Shown: in pieces, positions 17,686-25,617 of the stretch
How positions within the stretch are numbered: the first letter of the stretch is position 1
How the letters are laid out: each line of letters starts with the position of its first letter
Assembly (NCBI GenBank): GCA_003144275.1
Contig: NJBF01000038.1
Span: 1 to 35,579 of the forward strand
DNA from: Candidatus Heimdallarchaeota archaeon B3_Heim
Lineage (GTDB): Archaea > Asgardarchaeota > Heimdallarchaeia > Hodarchaeales > Hodarchaeaceae
Length of the DNA stretch: 35,579 nucleotides
Reading direction: 5' to 3'
The notes under the pieces: model-generated
Database searches by the model: none
What the model saw: the letters and a program-made list of their open reading frames with translations, nothing else
What the model was told of the DNA's origin: nothing
Position numbers and translations under genes: made by a program

Positions 17686-18438
17686 TTACTCTTCGGAAGG
17701 TGGATCCTCTTCTTTCGCTGGATCTTCTTCGGTTGGTTCTTCTTTTTTCTGATAATCGAAAACATCTTGGAATTTGACAACTTCAAACTCTAGAAACTCA
17801 TGAAGATCCGTTCCCAATGTATATTTTGCTATTGCTAATCCTTCCATGAATATTAAGTAATTTGGTAGAGAAATTACGACAGTTTTTGGTTCTTCTGAAG
17901 TCTCGATGGTGATCTCCTCAAGATTAACACCAGGTAGACGACGAGAGATAATCTCTTTCTGAATATCTTCGACTTCAGCCAGCTGTTCGATTATTGTCAC
18001 ATCAAAAACTAAGTCTTTACCTGCAAGCGGATGATTATAATCAATTCTTGTCCGTCCTCCACCTGCCCAGATGATAGTACCATTTCTACCTGCTAGTTGA
18101 ACACGATTTCCTACTCGTGGATCAAGATTCGCTTTTCTTAGTTTTTTGGTAGGTACCATTTCAATTTTACTTGCGTCTCTGTCACCATAAGCATCTTTTA
18201 CAGGGATTTCAATTTTAAGAGGTTTATCAAGCTCCATTCCTACTAATTGCCGTGCTAATCCAGGGATTAGAAATTTTTCATCCCCTGCTCGACACAGAAG
18301 TGGGTTGTAACCTCTTTTTTCATCAAAGACTTGTTCTTTGCGTGCGACTTCCTCAAGAGTTGTATCAAAAATTTTCGAATTTTCCTTCAAACGGCCAGTA
18401 TAATTAATTTTAATCCAATCATTCTCTAATATAGGCAT
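17686..18438 (-). CDS. slyD: FKBP-type peptidyl-prolyl isomerase, SlyD-like
   Basis: This 250-residue chaperone-isomerase starts with the FKBP fold (WIKINYTGRLKENSKIFDTTLEEVA), continues with LIPGLARQLVGMELDKPLKIEIPVKDAYGDRD, has the insert-in-flap domain (about residues 90-130, RKANLDPRVGNRVQLAGRNGTIIW) and returns to the fold at DYNHPLAGKDLVFDVTII. That order is typical of archaeal SlyD-like long FKBPs. Residues 150-230 form a second alpha/beta domain seen in archaeal members. The last 20 residues are Glu/Pro/Asp-rich and disordered. It acts in protein folding in the cytosol. UPF0179 lies 20 nt upstream on the same strand, so the two are probably co-transcribed. Confidence 0.9.
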   Translation of the reverse strand: MPILENDWIKINYTGRLKENSKIFDTTLEEVARKEQVFDEKRGYNPLLCRAGDEKFLIPGLARQLVGMELDKPLKIEIPVKDAYGDRDASKIEMVPTKKLRKANLDPRVGNRVQLAGRNGTIIWAGGGRTRIDYNHPLAGKDLVFDVTIIEQLAEVEDIQKEIISRRLPGVNLEEITIETSEEPKTVVISLPNYLIFMEGLAIAKYTLGTDLHEFLEFEVVKFQDVFDYQKKEEPTEEDPAKEEDPPSEE

Positions 18439-18458
18439 GAATTTCCCTCTGGGGATTT

Positions 18459-18941
18459 TTACGAGTTTGAGTTCTCTATTCTATCAGCAGTAATAAGTTT
18501 TAGTTGATAACCATGAGGACACTCCATCGTATCCTTTGTAATTTCAAGAATCCGTAACTTTTCTCCTTCGGGTAAAAAAGAGGGACGGCAATGATAATAA
18601 TAATTGGGACACTCTATAATGTCGCATTCTCTTGGAGTGAAAGTTATCGTAGCTCCTTCTATTGCTAGTTTAGCCCCGGTACTCACTTGATACGAGGGAT
18701 CAAAAATTTCAACAGTTTTTACTCCCTCATCAAACACATTACAGACATGAATAGTCTCTTTAACATTCTGGACCTCATATACCCTACCTTTCTCGAGTTT
18801 CAAACATGCTCCACGGAGACGACAATCTGAGCATCCTTCGGTTTCACCAACAAAAATAAATTTATTTCCTGGTTTAGATTGTTTAACACCAAGTAACGTA
18901 ATTTTTAATGGTTTATCTGAAGTCATATGGCGAACACTCAA
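18459..18941 (-). CDS. UPF0179 family cysteine-rich protein
   Basis: Archaeal UPF0179 proteins have no proven function. This one has 160 residues (155 from the second ATG at 18926). It shows the conserved cysteines: CSDCRLRGACL near residues 37-47, HVCNVF, PRECDIIECPNYYYHC and MECPHGYQL, about nine in all, enough for zinc or an iron-sulfur centre. The family is widespread in archaea. Position just before the FKBP gene suggests a shared transcript but says little about its job. Confidence 0.85.
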   Translation of the reverse strand: MSVRHMTSDKPLKITLLGVKQSKPGNKFIFVGETEGCSDCRLRGACLKLEKGRVYEVQNVKETIHVCNVFDEGVKTVEIFDPSYQVSTGAKLAIEGATITFTPRECDIIECPNYYYHCRPSFLPEGEKLRILEITKDTMECPHGYQLKLITADRIENSNS

Positions 18942-19052
18942 GAAATGGTCAATATTCAGGGAATTTAAGGCTAAATAGGTATTATTATCAGTTAAACATA
19001 TTTGTTTCTAAACGGATTTTGTTTCATTAAGCAGAATTGTATAGCTTATGAG

Positions 19053-19601
19053 TTAGAAATACTCTTTTTCAACTTGAGCTACTTCATCAGAGTTTGTGCA
19101 AGATAGGTAATCTGTAAGAAGATTTTGATTTAGCAATAAGAATTGATTTCCCCATTTAAAATACGATAGAATCTTTTCTGCTAATTCAGGTGAAGCTAGT
19201 ATGTATAATGAAGCTGCTAGTGCCTCTACACTGCTTAATTTGGCCTGTTTCCCATAATTAACGGGATTCGCAGCAATTAAACGTGGCAGTGATCGTGAGT
19301 TTGGAAAAGTCCGTGAAAAAATATCCTCTGCCTGATTCCATGAGCAGTCAAGTACAGTTATTCCGAATCGGTGATATAGTGACTGATCAGAAATGGTCAA
19401 CTTTGTCTTTGAAAGGGGATTGAGAATAATAGAGAATCTTGGGATTTGTGCAATTCGTGATACTAAGCGCAAACTTTCGATAAATGGAAGTTTGTTTTGT
19501 TTGTAGAGTTGCCAGGTTTTGATTCCAGTACATTTCCGTCGATCACATTGATTTGCATAATAGAGTGTAATCAAATTCCTAGAAGCAATATCACTTCTCA
19601 T
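19053..19601 (-). CDS. tsr3: Tsr3-type rRNA aminocarboxypropyltransferase
   Basis: Tsr3 (DUF367) transfers the 3-amino-3-carboxypropyl group of S-adenosylmethionine to a conserved pseudouridine of small-subunit rRNA. The 182-residue product (from ATG 19601) matches well: YYANQCDRRKCTGIKTW, a conserved opening, FSIILNPLSKTKLTISDQSL, VLDCSWNQAEDIF (SAM site), LPRLIAANPVNYGKQAKLSSVEALAASLYI, and FKWGNQFLLLNQNLLTDY. I choose ATG 19601, which overlaps the ABCE1 gene by 11 nt; an ATG at 19649 would add 16 residues that are not family-like. Overlap with ABCE1 suggests tight co-expression; in yeast both factors act late in 40S maturation or recycling. Confidence 0.9.
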   Translation of the reverse strand: MRSDIASRNLITLYYANQCDRRKCTGIKTWQLYKQNKLPFIESLRLVSRIAQIPRFSIILNPLSKTKLTISDQSLYHRFGITVLDCSWNQAEDIFSRTFPNSRSLPRLIAANPVNYGKQAKLSSVEALAASLYILASPELAEKILSYFKWGNQFLLLNQNLLTDYLSCTNSDEVAQVEKEYF

Positions 19602-21429
19602 AATAATACTCGCCCTGGCTCTTCTGTTCTCGGTCGAGTTTTGAATCAAATTTATTAACTCGGGGACGACCTGTTTTCGGATCTCTTCTAAAAGTAATTT
19701 TTAAATTCCCCAAAAATCGATTCATCCCTTTTCTTACAGCAGAAGGAGCATATGCTCGTCCATACTCACCGGGTGAACCAAGAAAGACAATAATTCGATC
19801 AGAAACGTAATCTTGGGTCACAATATCATGTTCAACTATGAATGCTGAGGCATGATGAGATTGAATCATCCTTCTAATCAATTTTGCAGCATTTAGCCTA
19901 TCTTCAATAGAGAGAAATGCTGAAGGTTCATCAAAAAGGTACAAATCTGCAGATTGAGCTAAAGTTTCCACTATTGCCACTTTCTGTTTTTCTCCCCCAC
20001 TTAAATAACGAACTGGTTGATCAAGAAGGTCTTCAAGTCCGAAAGCTCTAATATTTTCACTTTTAAACTGTGGAGTAGCAACAATTGAACCCCCCTTCTT
20101 AAGCAAATATGTTTCTACTGATAGATCCGAGTCTAAAGAAATATATTGGGGTTTATAGGCAACTCGTAAAACAGAATCCTCTACATCTTCACTACTATCT
20201 ACTGGTACACTCCCCACCAATTTTTGTTTTTCCACAATACCTGTAGAGGGTTTTTCTAGTCCTGCCAACATTTTAATAAATGTCGTCTTCCCAATTCCAT
20301 TAGGTCCGAGAATTCCTATTATCTCATTTTGATGAATTGTGCCTCCTCTGACATCAAGGGAGAATTCACTTTCGTTAAACTTTTTTGAGAGATCTTCATA
20401 GGATAAAAGGGGAGCAGCATCAAGTTGGGCGGTACGATCTGAAGATTTTTTGATTTTTATTGAATAATTACGAAACCGCATATTTTCTGAAGGAATAAAT
20501 CCATCCAAGAAAACGTTAATACCTTCTTTTTCAGAATATGGTAGTGAGCAAATACCATACGATGCGGGGATCCCATAAAACATAGTGATATAATCAGAAA
20601 GGTAATCTAATACAGCAAGATCGTGTTCCACAACAATTACAGTCTTATTATCATCAATCAAATTTCGAATGACTCTTCCCGTACGTAATCGTTCATTTAT
20701 GTCAAGGAATGACGAGGGTTCATCAAAAAGATAGATATCTGCTTCTCGAGTTATTGCCACTGCAATAGCAACCTTCTGCAATTCCCCCCCAGATAAAATC
20801 GCAATTTCTCGATCCCAAATTTTTTCCAGTGCTAAATCCTCCTTAAGCTCATTTAGCACTTGTCTTTCATCAAATTGAGTTAAAACTTCTTTTACAGACC
20901 CCTTCACTTGTTTGGGAATGTTTTCAATGGTTTGAGGTTTTCTGATGCATTTTATTTCTTTGTCCATCATACGTTGGAAGAAATTTTGAAGTTCTGTGCC
21001 CTTGTAAAACTCTTTTACGGTCTCCCAATTAGGGTCTTTGTCTTGTTGCCCAAAATTGGGAATTATATCCCCTGAGAGAATTTTTAATGCCGTTGATTTT
21101 CCTATACCATTCTGACCGACAAATCCATTCACTTTATTAGGTTTAATTATGGGTAGACGGAAAAGTGTAAATCCATTTCTGCCAAATCGTTGTGTTAGAT
21201 CCTTATCAAGTTTTTCCGGAGTATTGATTATCGTAAGCGCATGAAATCGGCACGTGCGTGCACAGATACCACAACCTGTACAGAATTGTTCATGGATGAT
21301 CGGTTGTGAAATATCTGTTGGGAATTCAAACATTTCAGTTCCAGAACGAACAACAGGGCACGAACCCCGACATTCTTTAACGCAACGCTTTGGTTTGCAT
21401 TTATCGGTATTAAGAACTACAATTCGCAT
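19591..21429 (-). CDS. abcE1: ABCE1/Rli1 ribosome-recycling ATPase
   Basis: ABCE1 splits ribosomes after termination. The 612-residue product (from ATG 21429, giving MRIVVLNTDKC; 21462 would add 11 residues) has the full layout. The N-terminal iron-sulfur domain carries CKPKRCVKECRGSCPV and CTGCGICARTCRF, eight cysteines for two [4Fe-4S] clusters. The first ABC domain has GQNGIGKST, LSGGELQK and the DEPSSFLD Walker B. A hinge follows. The second domain has GPNGIGKTT, LSGGEKQK and DEPSAFL. The end, RRDPKTGRPRVNKFDS, is the usual C-terminal hinge. All catalytic residues look intact. It lies 86 nt downstream of the RNase P RNA gene. Confidence 0.97.
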   Translation of the reverse strand: MRIVVLNTDKCKPKRCVKECRGSCPVVRSGTEMFEFPTDISQPIIHEQFCTGCGICARTCRFHALTIINTPEKLDKDLTQRFGRNGFTLFRLPIIKPNKVNGFVGQNGIGKSTALKILSGDIIPNFGQQDKDPNWETVKEFYKGTELQNFFQRMMDKEIKCIRKPQTIENIPKQVKGSVKEVLTQFDERQVLNELKEDLALEKIWDREIAILSGGELQKVAIAVAITREADIYLFDEPSSFLDINERLRTGRVIRNLIDDNKTVIVVEHDLAVLDYLSDYITMFYGIPASYGICSLPYSEKEGINVFLDGFIPSENMRFRNYSIKIKKSSDRTAQLDAAPLLSYEDLSKKFNESEFSLDVRGGTIHQNEIIGILGPNGIGKTTFIKMLAGLEKPSTGIVEKQKLVGSVPVDSSEDVEDSVLRVAYKPQYISLDSDLSVETYLLKKGGSIVATPQFKSENIRAFGLEDLLDQPVRYLSGGEKQKVAIVETLAQSADLYLFDEPSAFLSIEDRLNAAKLIRRMIQSHHASAFIVEHDIVTQDYVSDRIIVFLGSPGEYGRAYAPSAVRKGMNRFLGNLKITFRRDPKTGRPRVNKFDSKLDREQKSQGEYYYEK

Positions 21430-21514
21430 AGTTGGTGAAAGCTCCCTGAAGCTAACGAGCAATTCGTCTTTCTACTTCTATATTAAAGTACTTTAGGTAA
21501 AACGTGAGAAGAAA

Positions 21515-21890
21515 GTGAGCATCGCTCCAATGAGTAATCCAGCTTCTGTTCACCTAAATAAGTCACCTAATTTAGGTTCCTGACATCAACCTAAGCGCAA
21601 CTCTCCTAGATCTTGTGAAAGATCAAATGCTCTGCTTGCATTCACCGAGGGTGTTCGTCTCATCGATTCCTTATTCGTCCTCAAGAGCTTAAATAATCGT
21701 GTGTTACCACAGACTTCACTCTATCATCGCCATCTGAATAAGGGCGTGTCGTTTCTGTAACAGAGCCCAACCTCTCGATTGACAAAGATTTTTCCAGGAA
21801 GGAAAAGCCTCTGTTCGGCATGAAAGAATGGCTGGAATTTCCTCAGATTCTCTATGAAATCCGAAGTCAGGCTGTTGCTTCGATGCCCAC
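21515..21890 (-). ncRNA. rnpB: RNase P RNA
   Basis: The RNA subunit of RNase P, which trims tRNA 5' ends, can be traced by its pairings on the minus strand. P1 is GTGGGCATCG (21890-21881) with CGATGCTCAC (21524-21515), 10 bp with one wobble. The 5' P4 strand, GAGGAAATTCCAGC (21844-21831), pairs with GCTGGATT (21543-21536) as AAT/ATT plus CCAGC/GCTGG around a bulged T, the universal P4 shape, and ACAGAA (21549-21544) stands directly before the 3' strand as in all RNase P RNAs. In the specificity region ACAGAAACGACACGCC (21758-21743) and GTGAAGTCTGTGGTAACACAC (near 21719-21699) match CR II/III-like positions. The GC content here (about 43% by hand count) exceeds other gaps. TTTAAATG at 21920-21913 may be its TATA box. 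The exact ends are approximate. Confidence 0.88.
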
Positions 21891-21930
21891 AAAAGTAAAT
21901 AGAGCAATATAACATTTAAACTTTTTTGCT

Positions 21931-22476
21931 TTAGAAGGCAGTTTTCTCGGAGCGAAGATAAATACCAATATCAATTATGTTCTTCAGTTGAATATAGTCT
22001 TGTTTGTGTAAAATTTTGGCGTATCCAATAGGAATTCCTTTTTTATTAAACACTAGTACCATTGAACCGTCCGAATATTTCTCTAGACCCTTTTTTGTAT
22101 CATCTAATTTTAAATTTATATCTTTACTATAAATAAAGCGTTCTGCCTGTCTAGGAGAGAGGAAAATTGGATTCTGACAATAATTGGCCAAGAAGCGCAG
22201 CGACTCGATTCCAATCTTAAATTTCCCCCTGATGAAGAATCCCAGCTTTATCTTCCCAGTCAAAATTTTGCAGTTCTTACCTCTGTCACTTGTTATAGAA
22301 CTACTCAGGTAGAGGCTATCTGAATTTTTTATTAAATAGATCTCATCTCTTCTATTTATGATCTTTATAAGAGAATGAGTATCGAGGATTTGGCTTAAAT
22401 CATCCGATTTCAAAATTTCATTGATTACTGTGGACACAGCGACAATTTCCTCATCAGTAAGTTTTGTTATCTGCAT
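21931..22476 (-). CDS. PUA-domain RNA-binding protein (pre-PUA plus PUA)
   Basis: The 181-residue protein has a helical-beta N-terminal part and a C-terminal PUA-like region: NPIFLSPRQAERFIYSKDINLK, then DGSMVLVFNKKGIPIGYAKIL, which is the strand-Gly pattern of PUA domains. The layout resembles Nip7 and the PUA half of NSUN6-like tRNA methyltransferases. The start codon overlaps the methyltransferase stop by one base (TAATG), so the two are translationally coupled and probably work as a pair: one binds the RNA, the other methylates it. The RNase P RNA gene starts 41 nt further on. Confidence 0.75.
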   Translation of the reverse strand: MQITKLTDEEIVAVSTVINEILKSDDLSQILDTHSLIKIINRRDEIYLIKNSDSLYLSSSITSDRGKNCKILTGKIKLGFFIRGKFKIGIESLRFLANYCQNPIFLSPRQAERFIYSKDINLKLDDTKKGLEKYSDGSMVLVFNKKGIPIGYAKILHKQDYIQLKNIIDIGIYLRSEKTAF

Positions 22477-23408
22477 TATTCACGCACCTTCTTCATCAGA
22501 GCAATGAAAAATCCATCCATTCCCTGATCGGGGAATATTCTTCTAGTATTACTGATTTGGGAATCATAAACCTTAGTCCAGCGCGTTAAATTTCCTGGAT
22601 TGCCAATATTAATATTAATGGGAAGGACTTGGACTTGTTTTTCATGTCTAGCAAGAAAATTGTTAATTTGAACTTCCCCTTCTTCAGGTTCAAGGCTACA
22701 TGTTGAATAAACAATTGTTCCATCGATTTTCAGTTGTTTCCATGCTTCATCTAATATTTCTCGTTGAATTAAAGATTGTCGAGTGACATCATTAAGTATC
22801 CTGCGTTCTAAACGCTTATTTTTCTTCAATTTAAGTCCTGTTCCTGTACATGGTGCATCTAACATTATATGATCGACTTTAACGTTTAATCCAGGAAATG
22901 ATCTCGCATCACAGTTCAAAATGAATGTGTTATAGATGCCCATCCTGGCAATATTGGACTTGAGGGCTGGAATACGTTTCTTTGCTTTCTCAATCGCGAA
23001 AAGTGTACCAGTGTTCTCCATTACCTCCGCTAGTAAACAGGTTTTTATTCCTGGGGAAGCAGCTAAATCCGCTACTACTGACTCAGAAGAAGGATTCAAA
23101 CATTTTGGGGGTATTAATGATGTTAATGCTTGGATTGTAAACAAACCAGACAGATATTCAGAAGTTGCTACAATGTTAAACGGTTCAAACTCGAGTATAA
23201 GACAGTTAAATGGGGTTTCGGGTGCAAATCTAAATCCTTGACTTTCTAAACTTTCTTGCAGTTGCCTTCTTGTAGTATATAGTGCGTTTGGAGAAATGAT
23301 ACGAGGATCTGATTGCTCTAATTCTCTAAGAATCCTTTCTGTCACATTTTTTCCGTAGAAATTTATCCATCGGTTTTTAAACTCCCTTGATATTATTTGT
23401 TCTGCCAT
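22476..23408 (-). CDS. NOL1/NOP2/Sun-family RNA m5C methyltransferase
   Basis: This 310-residue enzyme methylates C5 of cytosine in tRNA or rRNA using S-adenosylmethionine. The SAM-binding core reads VADLAASPGIKTCLLAEVMENTG (usually D-x-C-A-A-P-G-G-K-T; here S for the first P-loop alanine and I for the second Gly), followed by IEKAKKRIPALKSNIARMG. Motif IV, DAPCTGTG, and motif VI, YSTCSLEPEEGE, each supply the cysteine that the two-cysteine mechanism needs. The N-terminal helical part is the RNA-binding region. The C-terminus, FPDQGMDGFFIALMKK, is standard. No PUA domain is fused; a coupled PUA gene follows. The RNA target cannot be read from sequence. Confidence 0.9.
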   Translation of the reverse strand: MAEQIISREFKNRWINFYGKNVTERILRELEQSDPRIISPNALYTTRRQLQESLESQGFRFAPETPFNCLILEFEPFNIVATSEYLSGLFTIQALTSLIPPKCLNPSSESVVADLAASPGIKTCLLAEVMENTGTLFAIEKAKKRIPALKSNIARMGIYNTFILNCDARSFPGLNVKVDHIMLDAPCTGTGLKLKKNKRLERRILNDVTRQSLIQREILDEAWKQLKIDGTIVYSTCSLEPEEGEVQINNFLARHEKQVQVLPININIGNPGNLTRWTKVYDSQISNTRRIFPDQGMDGFFIALMKKVRE

Positions 23409-23432
23409 TCAAGCCCTTTCCTGATTTTTTGT

Positions 23433-23990
23433 TCATTTGTTCAGTAGGAGTTCTAAATAGGATTTTCTTTCGTTTTTTCCATTCCATTTTGGGAATAAAC
23501 CTCGAGTGAATTCAAGCAGTCTTTTTTTATCGTTATGTAAGGTCGAATGGGAATTGGAGGTTAAGATTTCTACTTCTATGAATTTTCCAAGTCCTTCAAC
23601 ATCATCTAAAGAAAGTGTGATTGGTTGTTTCCACCAGTTCGTACGTCTTTTTGAGACTTCCATTACAATGGAAAATCCTAATTGTTCAAGAATTTTAATG
23701 GTCTCGAAATGGCTATCTATTCCAGAGGTGATCTCTTCTCGCACTTTCATTTCTGTACCCATTTTTGGGCCTTTATAAGTTAGCTCTATTCTTTCATTCT
23801 CTCCCTGTGAGAGAATTCGTCTTATACGGAGTGCTTCATCGGTGATATAAAAGTTATTGATGGGACTTTGAAAGTAGGTATCGAATTGTTCAATTTCCTC
23901 TTTTGAGGGGCCTATAGTCTGAGTTATATAAGATTTTGGGTCTCCATCTACGAAAATATCAGCAATTTGGATTTTTAGTTCTGCTTCCAC
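23433..23990 (-). CDS. CYTH-domain protein (class IV adenylate cyclase / triphosphatase-like)
   Basis: CYTH proteins bind triphosphate substrates in a beta tunnel. The 185-residue product opens with EAELKIQIAD, the E-x-E-x-K motif, and continues with ALRIRRI, RIELTYKGPK (basic residues for phosphates), KVREEI, VMEVSKRRTNWW, ITLSLDDVEGLGKFIEVE (acidic metal-binding residues) and a C-terminal helix with SYLELLL. These match the CyaB branch, which includes class IV adenylate cyclases. In archaea most are better viewed as triphosphatases of unknown substrate. It lies 24 nt upstream of the methyltransferase on the same strand, and a 20-nt palindrome (24023-24042) stands before it. Confidence 0.85.
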   Translation of the reverse strand: MEAELKIQIADIFVDGDPKSYITQTIGPSKEEIEQFDTYFQSPINNFYITDEALRIRRILSQGENERIELTYKGPKMGTEMKVREEITSGIDSHFETIKILEQLGFSIVMEVSKRRTNWWKQPITLSLDDVEGLGKFIEVEILTSNSHSTLHNDKKRLLEFTRGLFPKWNGKNERKSYLELLLNK

Positions 23991-24022
23991 ACAATCACAT
24001 CTATGGAGGAGAATAAATTACC

Positions 24023-24042
24023 CGTATTAATGTATTAATACG
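24023..24042. promoter_or_regulatory. Perfect 20-bp palindrome, probable operator
   Basis: CGTATTAAT and ATTAATACG are perfect inverted repeats separated by GT. The site lies in the 131-nt divergent space between the CYTH gene (start 23990) and the gene starting at 24122, 33 nt before the CYTH start codon. Such a symmetric site suits a dimeric winged-helix regulator. A possible TATA box for the plus-strand gene (TTTTTTATAG) is at 24057-24066. Confidence 0.55.
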
Positions 24043-24121
24043 TTCGGGTTAGCAGATTTTTTATAGTAGTGCACCCATACTGAATTGGTACACCCCCTCT
24101 ACTCAAAATAGGAATTAGATT

Positions 24122-24835
24122 ATGTCACCCGTCCTTCGTCGACCAAAAAAGAAACAAGCTAGAATTCCAATCACTGATTTACCATCCCCTCCCTCTCTAG
24201 AAGATGAACTATTTGCTGAATCACTACAATATCCTATTCTTTCTCCTCCACCGACATTACCTGAGGAAATATTAACTCGCCCTCCTTTTCTTGAAGAACA
24301 AGTCCACTCTCCTATCGAAACCATTTCGTCAATGTATATTGAGGATGATCTCACCTCAGATATTCTCAGAGAATTAGCGGAGAGTGGTTTCGGGTCATTT
24401 TTATCTAGTGTCCCAGCAAAAAAACCCGTTGTACTACATATTGAAGAATTAGCTATAAAGCAGTTCAGAGCTGCGATAGATGCTTATCTTACTGCTGGTA
24501 AAAAACATTTAGAGCTTAATTTTAATGAAAATGCGAGCAGTCTTTATTCTTGTGCAGTGTTATGTGTATTTCTGAGTGAAGATGCTTTTCAGGCAGCTCA
24601 TTTAATGAAAGAACTTGTGACAAAACTTCCTTCCGAACTAGTAAAAAGTCATATATTTCAAGGCGTAAAATTATTATTGAAAGTGACTCTGCTCAGGGAT
24701 ATTTCCTACTTGAAACGAGCTGAGAAATGGCTGTTTTATGATACAAATCATATGTACAAAGAAGATCAAGAACTCATCCATAGAGCTATTCATGAGTCAA
24801 AATTGGTAATAGAAACTCAAATATTTGACGCTTAA
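24122..24835 (+). CDS. Proline-rich, helical protein of unknown function
   Basis: I recognise no family in these 237 residues. Residues 1-70 are rich in Pro, Glu, Leu and Ser and start with a basic patch (RRPKKKQAR), a likely disordered linker that could bind a partner or membrane. Residues 105-235 are almost wholly helical, with pairs resembling an alpha-solenoid: KQFRAAIDAYLTAGKKHLEL, SLYSCAVLCVFL, AFQAAHLMKELV and LKRAEKWLFYDTNH. This arrangement recalls the TPR-like helices of alpha-SNAP, but the similarity is structural and weak. The stop codon abuts the convergent Arf-like GTPase gene with no gap, so the two are neighbours but not co-transcribed. A role with the GTPase is speculation. 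Confidence 0.45.
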   Translation: MSPVLRRPKKKQARIPITDLPSPPSLEDELFAESLQYPILSPPPTLPEEILTRPPFLEEQVHSPIETISSMYIEDDLTSDILRELAESGFGSFLSSVPAKKPVVLHIEELAIKQFRAAIDAYLTAGKKHLELNFNENASSLYSCAVLCVFLSEDAFQAAHLMKELVTKLPSELVKSHIFQGVKLLLKVTLLRDISYLKRAEKWLFYDTNHMYKEDQELIHRAIHESKLVIETQIFDA

Positions 24836-25411
24836 TCAAGTAGCTAGAATGGAGGATTCTCTTCCAAAAAGTGATTTTATTTGATATAATTCCATGGGGG
24901 AATGTTTTCCTTCCTGAATTGCATCAGCTAACCAGTATATTCCTTTATGGATACCTTCACCAGTTACAGCACTAGTTTTGAAAATAGACAGTACTCTACT
25001 CATCTTCTTATTTATACCCATGAAATTTGCTAAATCCTCCTCTGTGCAATCCACCAAGTCTATTTTATTTGCGAAAATTGCCAATGGAATATTTTTCAAG
25101 TGAGTCATTTTCAACATTCTCCAGAGATAATTTCGACTCTCTGGAAATCGGGCTGGATCACTTAAATCGATTACATATATGAGCCCCTTTGAGTTTTTGG
25201 TGTACATTTCCCATAAAGCCCGTCTAAACTGCAATTGGCCTCCTAAATCCCATGCAGAAAAAGTAACATCGCCTATCTGTATCGTTTCAGCGTTCATTCC
25301 AATAGTTGGGGTAGTATCAGGAATCCATCTTCCCGTTTTTAATCTCTGGAGCATTGTTGTTTTTCCAGCCCGATCTAGGCCTAATACACTAATCTTCGCA
25401 TTTTTCTTCAT
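24836..25411 (-). CDS. Arf-family small GTPase
   Basis: The 191-residue protein (from ATG 25411; ATG 25423 would add MFYL) has all G motifs of the Arf family. G1 is GLDRAGKTT (11-19), TIGMN contains the switch I Thr (36-40), WDLGGQ (54-59) has the Gln that aligns water, NKID is G4, and SAV is G5. GLDxAGKTT and WDxGGQ are Arf/Arl hallmarks, not Ras or Rab. There is no Gly2 and no N-terminal amphipathic helix, so eukaryotic-style myristoyl membrane switching is unlikely. Asgard archaea carry many such GTPases. It has a separate promoter in the 25424-25617 gap shared with the divergent deacetylase gene. Confidence 0.92.
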   Translation of the reverse strand: MKKNAKISVLGLDRAGKTTMLQRLKTGRWIPDTTPTIGMNAETIQIGDVTFSAWDLGGQLQFRRALWEMYTKNSKGLIYVIDLSDPARFPESRNYLWRMLKMTHLKNIPLAIFANKIDLVDCTEEDLANFMGINKKMSRVLSIFKTSAVTGEGIHKGIYWLADAIQEGKHSPMELYQIKSLFGRESSILAT

Positions 25412-25617
25412 CAAGTAAAACACATCTCCTTATATTTTGCGATTCTGTGTGTCTATCATATAAAGAATCTAGTATGTCCTCTTATATAATTAACGATTCT
25501 AACTATTGGTAAATAATTTAATGAACTGAGTAATCATTTAGAAGGATACTTATGGGGAAGATTTGAACAATTTAAATATTAATGAATTGATGATTATTAC
25601 AATTGGGACCTGCAAAG

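Noticed and set aside
21716..21915. Short open frames of about 63 codons on the minus strand
   Set aside because: They overlap the RNase P RNA, lack ribosome binding sites and family features, and two frames are open at once.
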